Positions 25,812 through 34,359 of a DNA stretch of 64,000 bases are shown in pieces (the stretch's first letter is position 1; every line of letters starts with the position of its first letter). The notes below the pieces were generated by a model. It was not told the DNA's origin, searched no databases, and saw only the letters and a program-made list of their open reading frames with translations. Location of the stretch: assembly GCF_014650875.1 (NCBI RefSeq), contig NZ_BMVU01000016.1, positions 83,959 through 147,958 on the forward strand, given 5' to 3'. The position numbers were made by a program, and so were the translations under genes. The DNA is from Streptomyces minutiscleroticus. Lineage in GTDB: Bacteria; Actinomycetota; Actinomycetes; Streptomycetales; Streptomycetaceae.

Positions 25812-25819
25812 AAGCGCTT
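25812..25819. promoter_or_regulatory. LacI-type operator candidate, site D
   Basis: AAGCGCTT overlaps the stop codon of the unknown protein gene, 84 bases from site C centre to centre. Two sites at this spacing could be bridged by a tetrameric repressor. Confidence 0.4.
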
Positions 25820-26981
25820 ACCGAAGCTCTCGCAGGGCTTCCCGCACCTGTTCCAGGTCCTCGTCCGACGCCAGGCCGGCGTGGTAGAGCCGCAGTTCGC
25901 GCGCGCCCAGGGCGGCCGCGCGGGCCGCGTCCGCGGCCAGCGTGTGCGGGCTGCCGCCCATCCCCCGGACCACGGTGAGGTTGGCGGCCAGGATGCCCCG
26001 CCCCTGCTCGGCGAAGGGCGTCAGCAGGGCGGGGCTCCCCGTGCACGGCACGACCACGCCGTCGGCGACGGACAGGACGTGCGCGGGGTCGACGCCCGCG
26101 TTGGCGCCGCAGTGGTACGACACCGGGTCCGCGTGCAGCAGGATGCGGAAGCCGTCCGGGGCGGCCGCCCGCACCGCCGTGACGGCGTCCGTCTGCAGCT
26201 CCCGCGCGACGGCGTCCCGCCACGCGCGGGTGGCGGCGGCCGGCCCGGCGCCGAGCAGCTTCTCCACGGTCTCCCACCCGGCGTCGGACGCCTCGCCGCG
26301 CCACACCGGTTCCAGGGCCCGCCGCACGGCGGCGGCCAGTTCGTCCGGGTCGAGCCCGTGCCGCCCGTACCCGTCCCGGCAGGCGGGGCAGAAGCACAGT
26401 GACATCAGGTACTGGCCGGCCTCCCCGAGCCCCACCCCCGCGATCTTGTCGTGCGCGTGCAGGTGGGCCAGGCCGTACCAGCCCAGGGACTCCAGCTCGG
26501 TCCCCCTCGCGCCCGGCCGGACCGCGGCCTCCGCCGCCAGGTCGACCAGGTACTCGCGCGTCTCCGGCTGCGCGACGCACGGCGCCCACGGGTAGCGGTC
26601 CCCGTAGGCGTTGACGACGGAGGTGTCCGGGAACTCCTCGCCCAGGCGGGAGTTGTGGGCGAGGACCACCCAGGTGTGCACCTCCAGGCCCGCTCCGGCC
26701 AGCGCCTCGGCGGCGGTGCCGAAGGCGTCGCCCGGGGCCCAGTCCCCCGCCGGGTACGGGCGCAGCCGGCGGCCGGCCCAGCGCGCCCCGTCCGCCGGGT
26801 AGAGCACGGCCGCGTGCGGGGCGGTCACCACCCGGTGGCGCGGATGACGCGGCGTCAGCGCCCGGGTGGAGTGGTACGCGGAGGCCAGGGTCGCCTGCGC
26901 CACGCCGAGTCCGGCGATGCGCGCCGGGGCCTCGGGGTCGCCGTCGACGTCCCAGGGGTAGACGAACGCCGACGCCCTCAC
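25818..26981 (-). CDS. Protein of unknown function, TIM-barrel glycosidase-like, coupled to kdgD
   Basis: This 387-residue protein has no signal peptide and no domain that I can name with certainty. The N-terminus (SAFVYPWDVDGDPEAPARI), the central NAYGDRYPWAPCVAQPETRE and the cysteine pair in SLCFCPACRDGYGRHGLD recall putative TIM-barrel glycoside hydrolases of the hypothetical GHL type. Later strands end RILLHADPVSYHCG and ELRLYHAGLAS. Its GTG overlaps the kdgD stop (GTGA), so both are made together. It may hydrolyse a uronide or a lactone, or supply the missing galactarate step. AAGCGCTT site D overlaps the stop codon. Confidence 0.75.
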   Translation of the reverse strand: MRASAFVYPWDVDGDPEAPARIAGLGVAQATLASAYHSTRALTPRHPRHRVVTAPHAAVLYPADGARWAGRRLRPYPAGDWAPGDAFGTAAEALAGAGLEVHTWVVLAHNSRLGEEFPDTSVVNAYGDRYPWAPCVAQPETREYLVDLAAEAAVRPGARGTELESLGWYGLAHLHAHDKIAGVGLGEAGQYLMSLCFCPACRDGYGRHGLDPDELAAAVRRALEPVWRGEASDAGWETVEKLLGAGPAAATRAWRDAVARELQTDAVTAVRAAAPDGFRILLHADPVSYHCGANAGVDPAHVLSVADGVVVPCTGSPALLTPFAEQGRGILAANLTVVRGMGGSPHTLAADAARAAALGARELRLYHAGLASDEDLEQVREALRELR

Positions 26982-27955
26982 GCGCCCTCCCCCGCCGTCT
27001 TCCGCTCCTGCTCCTGCTCCGCGAGCAGTCCGTAGCCGCGGTCGATCAGCTGCGCCAGCTGCTTGACGTGACCCTCGGCCGGTTCGTGCAGCGGCGGGCG
27101 CACGGGCCCGACGTCGAGTCCGCGCAGCCGTACGCCCGCCTTGACCAGCGAGACGGCGTAGCCGCGGCCCTGGGCGCGCAGTTCGGTGAACGGCCGGTAG
27201 AAGCCGTCGAGCAGCCGGTTCGCCGCGGCGTCGCCGGCCGGGCCGGCGTTGAGCGCGCGGTGGAAGGCGAGCGCGATCTCGGGGGCGAAGCAGAACACGG
27301 CGGAGGAGTACAGGGTGACGCCGATGCCGCGGTAGGCGAGTCCGGTCAGCTCGGCGGTCGGCAGGCCGTTGAAGTAGAGGAAGTCGCCGGGCACCTCCGT
27401 GCGCACCGCGCTCACGGTCCGCTGCATCAGGTCGAGGTCGCCGAGGCCGTCCTTGAGGCCGACGATCCCGTCCGTGCGGGCCAGTTCGACGACGGTCCCC
27501 GGGGTGAACACGGCGTTGTCGCGCTGGTAGACGATCACGTCGAGCGGGGTCGCGGCGGCCAGTTCGCGGTAGTGCCGCAGCAGCCCCTCCTGGCCCGCGA
27601 CGACGAGGTAGGGCGGCATGGCGAGGAGGCCGTCCGCGCCGGCCTCGTGCGCGAGCCGCGCGTAGCGGACGGCGAGCGCGGTGCCGTAGCCGGCGCCGGC
27701 CACCACGGGCACCCGCCCGGCGGCCTCCTCCACGGCCGCCCGGACGCAGTCCCGGAACTCCTCGGGCGTCAGGGCGTGGAACTCGCCGGTGCCGCAGCAG
27801 GCGAAGACGGCGGCGGCACCGGCCGCGACGCCGCGCCGCACGTGCTCGCGGTAGACGCCGAGGTCGACGGAGCCGTCGGGTCCGTACGCGGTGACGGGGA
27901 AGAACAGCGGCCCGCTGGGAATGCCGAGCCGGGCGGCGAGGGAGGCTGACGTCAC
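26978..27955 (-). CDS. kdgD: 5-dehydro-4-deoxyglucarate dehydratase
   Basis: This 325-residue DHDPS-family enzyme converts 5-dehydro-4-deoxyglucarate to 2-oxoglutarate semialdehyde with loss of water and CO2. It has GPLFFPVTAYGPDGSVDL, ACCGTGEFHALTPEEF, the Tyr in VIVYQRDNAVF and the Schiff-base Lys in GIVGLKDGLGDLDLM (about residue 170), all typical of KdgD rather than DapA. A strong AGGAGGG site precedes the GTG at 27955. It is divergent from uronate dehydrogenase, which begins the same pathway. Confidence 0.88.
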   Translation of the reverse strand: MTSASLAARLGIPSGPLFFPVTAYGPDGSVDLGVYREHVRRGVAAGAAAVFACCGTGEFHALTPEEFRDCVRAAVEEAAGRVPVVAGAGYGTALAVRYARLAHEAGADGLLAMPPYLVVAGQEGLLRHYRELAAATPLDVIVYQRDNAVFTPGTVVELARTDGIVGLKDGLGDLDLMQRTVSAVRTEVPGDFLYFNGLPTAELTGLAYRGIGVTLYSSAVFCFAPEIALAFHRALNAGPAGDAAANRLLDGFYRPFTELRAQGRGYAVSLVKAGVRLRGLDVGPVRPPLHEPAEGHVKQLAQLIDRGYGLLAEQEQERKTAGEGA

Positions 27956-28036
27956 GGGCCCTCCTGGGCAGGCAGGCGGTCACGGGCGGACGCCCGTGCA
28001 TGTCTCTGATCCATGTCCATATTTCTGAACGCGCCC

Positions 28037-28065
28037 ACGCTAAGGGCCCCTCCAAGGGGGGTCAA
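28037..28065 (-). promoter_or_regulatory. Promoter of kdgD
   Basis: TTGACC (28065-28060) and TAGCGT (28042-28037) on the minus strand are separated by 17 bases, an excellent HrdB-type promoter. The predicted start is near 28030. Confidence 0.7.
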
Positions 28066-28114
28066 GCGGCGAAACATCCCTTTCAGGAGCGGATTTCCCG
28101 CCCCGTCGCGCCTC

Positions 28115-28144
28115 TTGACGCACAGGGGCCCCGCTCCCTAGCGT
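28115..28144 (+). promoter_or_regulatory. Promoter of udh
   Basis: TTGACG (28115-28120) and TAGCGT (28139-28144) are 18 bases apart. The -10 is identical to that of the divergent kdgD promoter. The predicted start is near 28151, 50 bases before the ATG. Confidence 0.7.
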
Positions 28145-28200
28145 GTCCACGGATGTGAATGCCGTACATGAATACAGCTGGAATGGCAAGGAGACCGAGG

Positions 28201-29010
28201 ATGCCCGCTCCCCGCACCGTCCTGCTCACCGGCGCCGCCGGCGGACTCGGCACCCTGATGCGGGAACTGCTGCCCGAATACGGCTACGAGCTGCGCCTGT
28301 TCGACGTGCGCCCCCTCGACGACGCGCCCGGCGCGATCACCGCCGACCTCGCCGACCGGGACGCGCTGCGCGAGGCCGTGCGCGGCGCCGACGCGATCGT
28401 CCACCTGGCGGGCATCTCCCTGGAGTCCTCCTTCGACAAGATCCTGGCCGCCAACGTCCAGGGCACGTACAACCTCTACGAGGCCGCGCGCGAGGAGGGC
28501 GTGCGGCGGATCGTGTTCGCCTCCTCCAACCACGCGGTCGGCTTCACGCCCCGTCCGCGCGAGGGCGACCCGCTCATCCCGGTCGGCACCCCGCGCCGCC
28601 CGGACACCTTCTACGGCCTGTCCAAGTCCTTCGGCGAGGACCTGGCCCAGCTCTACTGGGACAAGCACGGCCTGGAGACCGTCTCCGTGCGCATCGGCTC
28701 CTGCTTCCCCGAGCCCACCAGCGTGCGCATGCTGTCGGTCTGGATGAGCCCCGCCGACGGCGCCCGCCTCTTCCACGCGGCGCTGACCGCCGAGGGCGTC
28801 GGGCACACCGTCGTCTACGGCTCGTCGGCCAATACCCGCCTGTGGTGGGACCTCTCGTCCGCCCGCGCGCTCGGCTACGAGCCGCAGGACGACTCCGAGC
28901 CGTACGCCGAGAAGCTGATCGCCGAGCAGGGCGAGCTGGACCCGGACAACCCGGACCACGCGTGCCTCGGCGGCCACTTCACCACGAACCCGCCGATCTG
29001 GCCGTACTGA
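28201..29010 (+). CDS. udh: Uronate dehydrogenase (NAD-dependent)
   Basis: This 269-residue short-chain dehydrogenase of the extended type has the glycine motif TGAAGGLGTLMRE at residues 9-21, the catalytic Tyr and Lys in FYGLSKSFGEDLA, FASSNHAVGFTP, RIGSCFPEPTSVRMLSVW, and the ending GGHFTTNPP. It matches the uronate dehydrogenase family, which oxidises D-galacturonate and D-glucuronate to aldarolactones. The ATG at 28201 has AAGGAG upstream; earlier in-frame ATGs lack one. With kdgD it outlines the oxidative galacturonate route. Confidence 0.9.
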   Translation: MPAPRTVLLTGAAGGLGTLMRELLPEYGYELRLFDVRPLDDAPGAITADLADRDALREAVRGADAIVHLAGISLESSFDKILAANVQGTYNLYEAAREEGVRRIVFASSNHAVGFTPRPREGDPLIPVGTPRRPDTFYGLSKSFGEDLAQLYWDKHGLETVSVRIGSCFPEPTSVRMLSVWMSPADGARLFHAALTAEGVGHTVVYGSSANTRLWWDLSSARALGYEPQDDSEPYAEKLIAEQGELDPDNPDHACLGGHFTTNPPIWPY

Positions 29011-29070
29011 CGTCCGGCCGCCGCCCTGACACGGCGGCCGCACAAGCACGGCGACGAGACCGGCGCAAGA

Positions 29071-29101
29071 GGCGGGCGGGCACCGAACGGGCCCGCCCGC
29101 C
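29071..29101 (+). terminator. Stem-loop downstream of udh
   Basis: An 11-bp inverted repeat (29071-29081 with 29091-29101) with a 9-nt loop. An alternative 8-bp stem (CCGAACGG with CCGTTCGG) shares its sequence. Confidence 0.7.
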
Positions 29102-29306
29102 CGCCGTTCGGGCAGGCGGTCTGCCCGAATCGCGCCCCGCCCCAGGTCCGGCGACACCCCCGATGCCCGCGAACGGGCACAGACGGGCACCATCGGAAGT
29201 GCAACAGACCTGGTCAGCCTCGCGTACCCAGGGTAGAACTTCCCCCGTGGGCCCGACCGGGCCCGAACGGGCAATGGTGCGCGGGCAGACAAGGGTGGGT
29301 GACGCC

Positions 29307-30068
29307 GTGAGCGCGGAGGAACGGCAGCGGGAGATCGTCCGGACCGCCCGCCGTACGGGCTCCGTCGACGTCAACGAGCTCGCGGCCCGGCTGGGTGTCG
29401 CCAAGGAGACCGTACGGCGGGACCTGCGCGCCCTGGAGGACCACGGCCTGGTCCGCCGCACCCACGGCGGCGCCTACCCCGTGGAGAGCGCGGGCTTCGA
29501 GACGACCCTCGCCTTCCGCACCACCATGCACGTGCCGGAGAAGCGGCGGATCGCGGCCGCCGCGGCCGACCTGCTCGGCGACGCCGAGACGGTCTTCGTC
29601 GACGAGGGCTTCACCCCACAGCTCATCGCCGAGTCGCTGCCCCGGGACCGGCCGCTCACCGTGGTCACCGCCTCCCTCGCCACCGCGGGCTCGCTCGCGG
29701 AGGCGGACAACATCACGGTGCTGCTGCTCGGCGGCCGGGTCAGGGCCGGCACGCTGGCGACGGTGGACCACTGGACGACGAAGATGCTGGCCGGCTTCGT
29801 CGTCGACCTGGCCTACATCGGCGCCAACGGCATCTCCCGCGAGCACGGGCTGACGACCCCGGACCCGGCCGTCAGCGAGGTCAAGGCGCAGGCGATCCGG
29901 GCCTCCCGGCGCACCGTGTTCGCCGGCGTGCACACCAAGTTCGGCGCCGTCAGCTTCTGCCGGTTCGCCGAGGTCAGCGCTCTGGAGGCGATCGTCACCA
30001 GCACCCACCTCCCGGCGTCCGAGGCCCACCGCTACTCGCTGCAGGGCCCCCAGGTCATCCGGGTCTGA
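29307..30068 (+). CDS. DeoR-family transcriptional regulator
   Basis: This 253-residue protein has an N-terminal DeoR helix-turn-helix (AEERQREIVRTARRTG, LGVAKETVRRDLRALEDHGLV, RTHGGAYP) and a C-terminal sugar-phosphate isomerase-like domain (DEGFTPQLIAESL, LLLGGRVR, IGANGISREHGLTTPD). I chose the GTG at 29307, which puts the DNA-binding domain at the N-terminus; an ATG at 29274 is possible. It lies just upstream of the polyol transport operon and probably represses it. Confidence 0.88.
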   Translation: MSAEERQREIVRTARRTGSVDVNELAARLGVAKETVRRDLRALEDHGLVRRTHGGAYPVESAGFETTLAFRTTMHVPEKRRIAAAAADLLGDAETVFVDEGFTPQLIAESLPRDRPLTVVTASLATAGSLAEADNITVLLLGGRVRAGTLATVDHWTTKMLAGFVVDLAYIGANGISREHGLTTPDPAVSEVKAQAIRASRRTVFAGVHTKFGAVSFCRFAEVSALEAIVTSTHLPASEAHRYSLQGPQVIRV

Positions 30069-30222
30069 GCCGCCCGGCCCGGACGCCGCCTCCCCTTTGG
30101 TTCCGTAAGCAGATCAGCCGATCACCGTACACAGCACGACCCCTCACACACGCACGACTCCCCCCGGGGCACCCCGCATCGCCGACACGCCCCTTTGATC
30201 CCCATAAGTCCAGGAGCAATCC

Positions 30223-31593
30223 ATGCGCACCCAGAGCCGACGGAGGCCGCGCACAGCGCTAGTCGCGGCCGCCGCAGGGACGCTGCTCGCCCCTCTGCTC
30301 TCCGGTTGCTGGACCGGAGCCGGCGGGGCGGGCTCCGGCGGCGACTCCATCAACGTCCTGATGGTGAACAACCCGCAGATGGTGGAGCTGCAGAAGCTCA
30401 CCAAGGCCCACTTCACCGCGCAGACCGGCATCAAGGTGAACTTCACCGTGCTGCCGGAGAACGACGTCCGCGACAAGATCAGCCAGGACTTCGCCAACCA
30501 GGCCGGCCAGTACGACGTCGCCACCCTCAGCAACTACGAGATCCCGATCTACGCCCGCAACGGCTGGCTGCACGAGATGGACTCCTACGTCGCCGACGAC
30601 TCCGGCTACGACGAGAAGGACGTGCTCGCCCCCATGCGGCAGTCCCTCACCGGCGACGACGGCAAGCTCTACGGCCAGCCCTTCTACGGCGAGTCCTCCT
30701 TCCTGATGTACCGCAAGGACGTCCTTCAGGCGAAAGGCCTGAAGATGCCCGAGCACCCCACCTGGCAGCAGGTCGCCGACATCGCCGCGAAGGTGGACGG
30801 CGCCGAGTCCGGGATGAAGGGCATCTGCCTGCGCGGCCTGCCCGGCTGGGGCGAGCTGATGGCGCCGCTCACCACGGTCGTGAACACCTTCGGCGGCACC
30901 TGGTTCGACAAGGACTGGAAGGCGCGCCTGGACTCCCCCGAGTTCGAGAAGGCCGTCAAGTTCTACGTGGACCTGGTCCGCGAGCACGGCGAGTCCGGCG
31001 CCCCGCAGGCCGGCTTCGCCGAGTGCCTGAACAACATGACGCAGGGCAAGACCGCCATGTGGTACGACGCCACCTCCGCGGCGGGCTCCCTTGAGGCGGA
31101 CAAGTCCCCGGTCGCGGGCAAGATCGGCTACGCGCCCGCACCGGTGGAGAGGACGGAGAGCTCCGGCTGGCTCTACACCTGGGCCTGGGGCATGCAGAAG
31201 GCCTCCCGCAACTCCGACAAGGCGTGGGAGTTCGTCTCCTGGGCGTCCAGCAAGGAGTACGAGGAGCTGGTCGGCGAGGAGTCCGGCTGGTCCAACGTGC
31301 CCGCCGGCAAGCGCGCCTCCACGTACGAGAACCCCGACTACGCCAAGGAGGCGTCGGCCTTCCAGGAGATGACCCGCGAGGCCATCGAGAGCGCGCGGCC
31401 CAACGACCCGGGCGTGCAGCCGCGCCCGGCACCCGGCATCCAGTTCGTCGGCATCCCCGAGTTCACCGACCTCGGCACCAAGGTCTCCCAGGAGATCAGC
31501 GCGGCCATCGCCGGACGCCAGTCCGTCGACGCGGCCCTGAAGAAGTCCCAGCAGCTCGCTGAAGAGATCGCCGAGGAGTACGAGGGACGATGA
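30223..31593 (+). CDS. ABC transporter polyol-binding lipoprotein, SmoE-like
   Basis: This 456-residue protein has a lipoprotein signal (about residues 1-28, lipobox LLSGC) and a family 1 binding-protein fold: SINVLMVNNPQMVELQKL, GQPFYGESSFLMYRKDVL, and the WAWGMQKASRN hinge region. It resembles binding proteins of sorbitol/mannitol systems. CAGGAG lies 7 bases before the ATG. It begins a four-gene operon whose members all overlap by ATGA. Confidence 0.85.
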   Translation: MRTQSRRRPRTALVAAAAGTLLAPLLSGCWTGAGGAGSGGDSINVLMVNNPQMVELQKLTKAHFTAQTGIKVNFTVLPENDVRDKISQDFANQAGQYDVATLSNYEIPIYARNGWLHEMDSYVADDSGYDEKDVLAPMRQSLTGDDGKLYGQPFYGESSFLMYRKDVLQAKGLKMPEHPTWQQVADIAAKVDGAESGMKGICLRGLPGWGELMAPLTTVVNTFGGTWFDKDWKARLDSPEFEKAVKFYVDLVREHGESGAPQAGFAECLNNMTQGKTAMWYDATSAAGSLEADKSPVAGKIGYAPAPVERTESSGWLYTWAWGMQKASRNSDKAWEFVSWASSKEYEELVGEESGWSNVPAGKRASTYENPDYAKEASAFQEMTREAIESARPNDPGVQPRPAPGIQFVGIPEFTDLGTKVSQEISAAIAGRQSVDAALKKSQQLAEEIAEEYEGR

Positions 31594-32528
31594 CCGCCAC
31601 CACCACGGCCCGCGTGGCCGCCGTTCCCGCGAGCACCGCGAAGCAGCCCTCCTCCCGGCTGCGCGGCTGGGTCACCCGCGCCCCGCTGCTCCCCGCCCTG
31701 GTCTTCATGATCATCGTCACCCAGCTGCCCTTCGTGGCCACGCTGGTGATCTCCTTCTTCGACTGGAACGCGCTCTACCCCAAGGCCCGCCACTTCACCT
31801 GGTTCGGCAACTACGCGGAGGTCCTGACCGACGCGGACCTGCGCCGCTCGGTGTGGACCACCATCCTGCTGACCGCCGCCGTGGTGCTGGCCAGCCTGGT
31901 CCTCGGCCTCGGCCTTGCGCTGCTGCTCGACCGGAAGTTCCGCGGCCGCGGCATCGTCCGCACGCTGCTGATCGCGCCCTTCCTGGTCGTCCCGGTCGCC
32001 GCCGCGCTGCTGTGGAAGCACGTGCTCTACAACCCCGAGTACGGCCTGCTCAACGGCCTGCTGCACTACGTGGGCGGCCCCCAGCCCGACTGGATCTCGA
32101 ACACCCCGCTGCTCGCCGTCGAGATGTCCCTCGTGTGGCAGTGGACGCCGTTCATGATGCTGATCCTGCTCGCCGGCCTGCAGAGCCGGAACCACGAGCA
32201 GATCGAGGCGGCCCGCGTCGACGGCGCGAGCAACTGGCAGATCTTCCGCTACCTCACCCTGCCGCACCTGCGCCGCTACCTGGAACTGGGCGCCCTGCTC
32301 GGCTCGATCTACATCGTGCAGAACTTCGACGCGGTCTTCACGCTCACCTCGGGCGGCCTCGGCACCGCGAACCTGCCCTACACCGTCTACCAGAGCTTCT
32401 ACCAGGCGCACGAGAACGGCCTCGCCTCCGCGGCCGGCGTCCTGGTCGTCATCGGCTCTCTCATCATCGCGACCTTCGCGCTGCGCGTGGTGTCGTCCCT
32501 GTTCCGCGAGGAGGCCTCCCGCGCATGA
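31590..32528 (+). CDS. ABC transporter permease, SmoF-like
   Basis: This 312-residue membrane protein has about six spans (LLPALVFMIIVTQLPFVATL first) and the EAA loop IEAARVDGASNWQIFRYLTL (about residue 205). It pairs with the next permease to form the polyol channel. The ATG overlaps the binding-protein stop. The ATPase is not encoded here. Confidence 0.9.
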   Translation: MTATTTARVAAVPASTAKQPSSRLRGWVTRAPLLPALVFMIIVTQLPFVATLVISFFDWNALYPKARHFTWFGNYAEVLTDADLRRSVWTTILLTAAVVLASLVLGLGLALLLDRKFRGRGIVRTLLIAPFLVVPVAAALLWKHVLYNPEYGLLNGLLHYVGGPQPDWISNTPLLAVEMSLVWQWTPFMMLILLAGLQSRNHEQIEAARVDGASNWQIFRYLTLPHLRRYLELGALLGSIYIVQNFDAVFTLTSGGLGTANLPYTVYQSFYQAHENGLASAAGVLVVIGSLIIATFALRVVSSLFREEASRA

Positions 32529-33373
32529 GCGACACCGCACTGCACACGCGCACCCGCCGCAAGGGGACCTGGCTCGGCCTGGTCGCCTGGCTGGCCGGAA
32601 TCGTCTTCTTCCTGCCCATCGCCTGGATGGCGCTGACGTCCTTCCACTCCGAGACGGACGCGGCGACCAACCCGCCCTCCTGGCTGGCCCCGCTCACCCT
32701 CGACGGCTACCGCGAGTTCTTCGGCGCGGGCGGCGGCGCCAGCCCCTGGCCCTCGCTGATCAACTCGGCCGTGGCCTCGGTCGTGTCGACCCTGTGCGTG
32801 CTGCTGCTGGCCCTGCCCGCCGCGTACGCGCTGTCGATCCGCCCGGTGAAGAAGTGGACCGACGTCCTGTTCTTCTTCCTCTCCACGAAGATGCTGCCCG
32901 TCGTGGCCGGCCTGCTGCCGCTCTACCTGTTCGCCAGGAACACCGGGATGCTCGACAACATCTGGCTCCTGGTCATCCTCTACACCTCGATGAACCTGCC
33001 GATCGCGGTGTGGATGATGCAGTCCTTCCTCGCCGAGGTGCCGGTCGCGGTCATCGAGGCGGCGCAGATCGACGGGGCGAAACTGCCCACGGTGCTCTCC
33101 CGCATCATCGCGCCGATCGCCATGCCGGGCATCGCCGCCACCGCCCTGATCTGCTTCATCTTCAGCTGGAACGAGCTGCTCTTCGCCCGGGTGCTCACCA
33201 GCGTGGTCGCCGAGACCGCCCCCGTCTTCCTGACCAGTTTCATCACCAGCCAGGGCCTGTTCCTGGCCAAGGTGTGCGCCGCGTCGCTCGTCATCTCCCT
33301 GCCGGTGCTCGCCGCGGGGTTCGCCGCCCAGGACAAGCTGGTCCAGGGCCTATCGTTGGGAGCAGTGAAATGA
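32525..33373 (+). CDS. ABC transporter permease, SmoG-like
   Basis: This 282-residue protein has about six spans (LVAWLAGIVFFLPIAWMAL first) and the EAA loop VIEAAQIDGAKLPTVLSRII (about residue 180). The ATG overlaps the preceding stop (ATGA) and its own stop overlaps the dehydrogenase start. Confidence 0.9.
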   Translation: MSDTALHTRTRRKGTWLGLVAWLAGIVFFLPIAWMALTSFHSETDAATNPPSWLAPLTLDGYREFFGAGGGASPWPSLINSAVASVVSTLCVLLLALPAAYALSIRPVKKWTDVLFFFLSTKMLPVVAGLLPLYLFARNTGMLDNIWLLVILYTSMNLPIAVWMMQSFLAEVPVAVIEAAQIDGAKLPTVLSRIIAPIAMPGIAATALICFIFSWNELLFARVLTSVVAETAPVFLTSFITSQGLFLAKVCAASLVISLPVLAAGFAAQDKLVQGLSLGAVK

Positions 33374-34359
33374 AGGCCGCCGTCATCGAGTCCGTGGGCA
33401 AGGCCGTCGTCGCCGAGGTCCCGGACCCGACGCCGGGCCCCCGGGAGGTCGTCGTGGAGGTCGCCGCCTGCGGCCTGTGCGGCACGGACCTGCACATCCT
33501 GCAGGGCGAGTTCGCGCCCAAGCTGCCGATCGTGCCGGGCCACGAGTTCGCCGGCCAGGTCGTGGGCGTCGGCACCCAGGTCACCGAGGTGGCCGTCGGC
33601 GACCGCGTCGCGGTCGACCCGTCCCTGTACTGCTACGAGTGCCGCTACTGCCGCATCGGCCACAACAACATGTGCGAGCGGTGGGCCGCGATCGGCGTCA
33701 CCACGGCCGGCGGCGCCGCCCAGTACGCGGTGGCGCCCGTCGCCAACTGCGTCAAGCTCCCCGAGCACGTCCGCACCCAGGACGCCGCCCTCATCGAGCC
33801 GCTGTCCTGCGCCGTGCGCGGCTACGACGTCCTGCAGTCCCGGCTCGGCGCCCACGTGCTGATCTACGGCTCCGGCACCATGGGCCTGATGATGCTGGAG
33901 CTGGCCAAGCGCACCGGCGCGGCGAGCGTCGACGTGGTCGACATCAACGACCAGCGCCTGGCCACCGCCCGGCAGCTCGGCGTCTCCGCCTCGGCCGCGA
34001 GCGCCGACGAGCTCGACCGCCCGCAGGGCTGGGACGTGGTCATCGACGCGACCGGCAACGCGCGGGCGATCCAGGACGGTCTGAACCGCGTCGCGAAGGC
34101 GGGCACGTTCCTGCAGTTCGGCGTCGCCGACTACGCCACCCGCGTGGAGATCGACCCGTACCGCATCTACAACCAGGAGATCACCATCACGGGCTCGATG
34201 GCGGTCCTGCACAGCTACGAGCGCGCGGCGGAGCTGTTCGCGAACGGCGTCCTGGACCCGGACGTCTTCATCAGCGACCGGCTGCCCCTGGACCAGTACC
34301 CGCAGGCCCTGGAGCAGTTCGCCGCGGGCACGGGCCGGAAGATCGTGGTGGTGCCGTAA
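33370..34359 (+). CDS. Zinc-dependent medium-chain (polyol) dehydrogenase
   Basis: This 329-residue MDR enzyme shows the catalytic zinc site (CGLCGTD, GHEFAG), the structural zinc cysteines in YCYECRYCRIGHNNMC and the nucleotide motif VLIYGSGTMGLMML. Its place at the end of a polyol transport operon suggests that it oxidises an imported sugar alcohol such as D-arabinitol or sorbitol to the ketose. A sugar kinase is not encoded here. Confidence 0.88.
   Translation: MKAAVIESVGKAVVAEVPDPTPGPREVVVEVAACGLCGTDLHILQGEFAPKLPIVPGHEFAGQVVGVGTQVTEVAVGDRVAVDPSLYCYECRYCRIGHNNMCERWAAIGVTTAGGAAQYAVAPVANCVKLPEHVRTQDAALIEPLSCAVRGYDVLQSRLGAHVLIYGSGTMGLMMLELAKRTGAASVDVVDINDQRLATARQLGVSASAASADELDRPQGWDVVIDATGNARAIQDGLNRVAKAGTFLQFGVADYATRVEIDPYRIYNQEITITGSMAVLHSYERAAELFANGVLDPDVFISDRLPLDQYPQALEQFAAGTGRKIVVVP

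Larger units (their letters stand above)
28006..28177. promoter_or_regulatory. Shared motif downstream of both divergent promoters
   Basis: The minus strand has ACATGGATCAG (28016-28006) in the kdgD leader and the plus strand has ACATGAATACAG (28166-28177) in the udh leader. Each is about 13-22 bases past its -10 and in the same orientation relative to it. This may be a common operator for a regulator of both genes. Confidence 0.35.
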
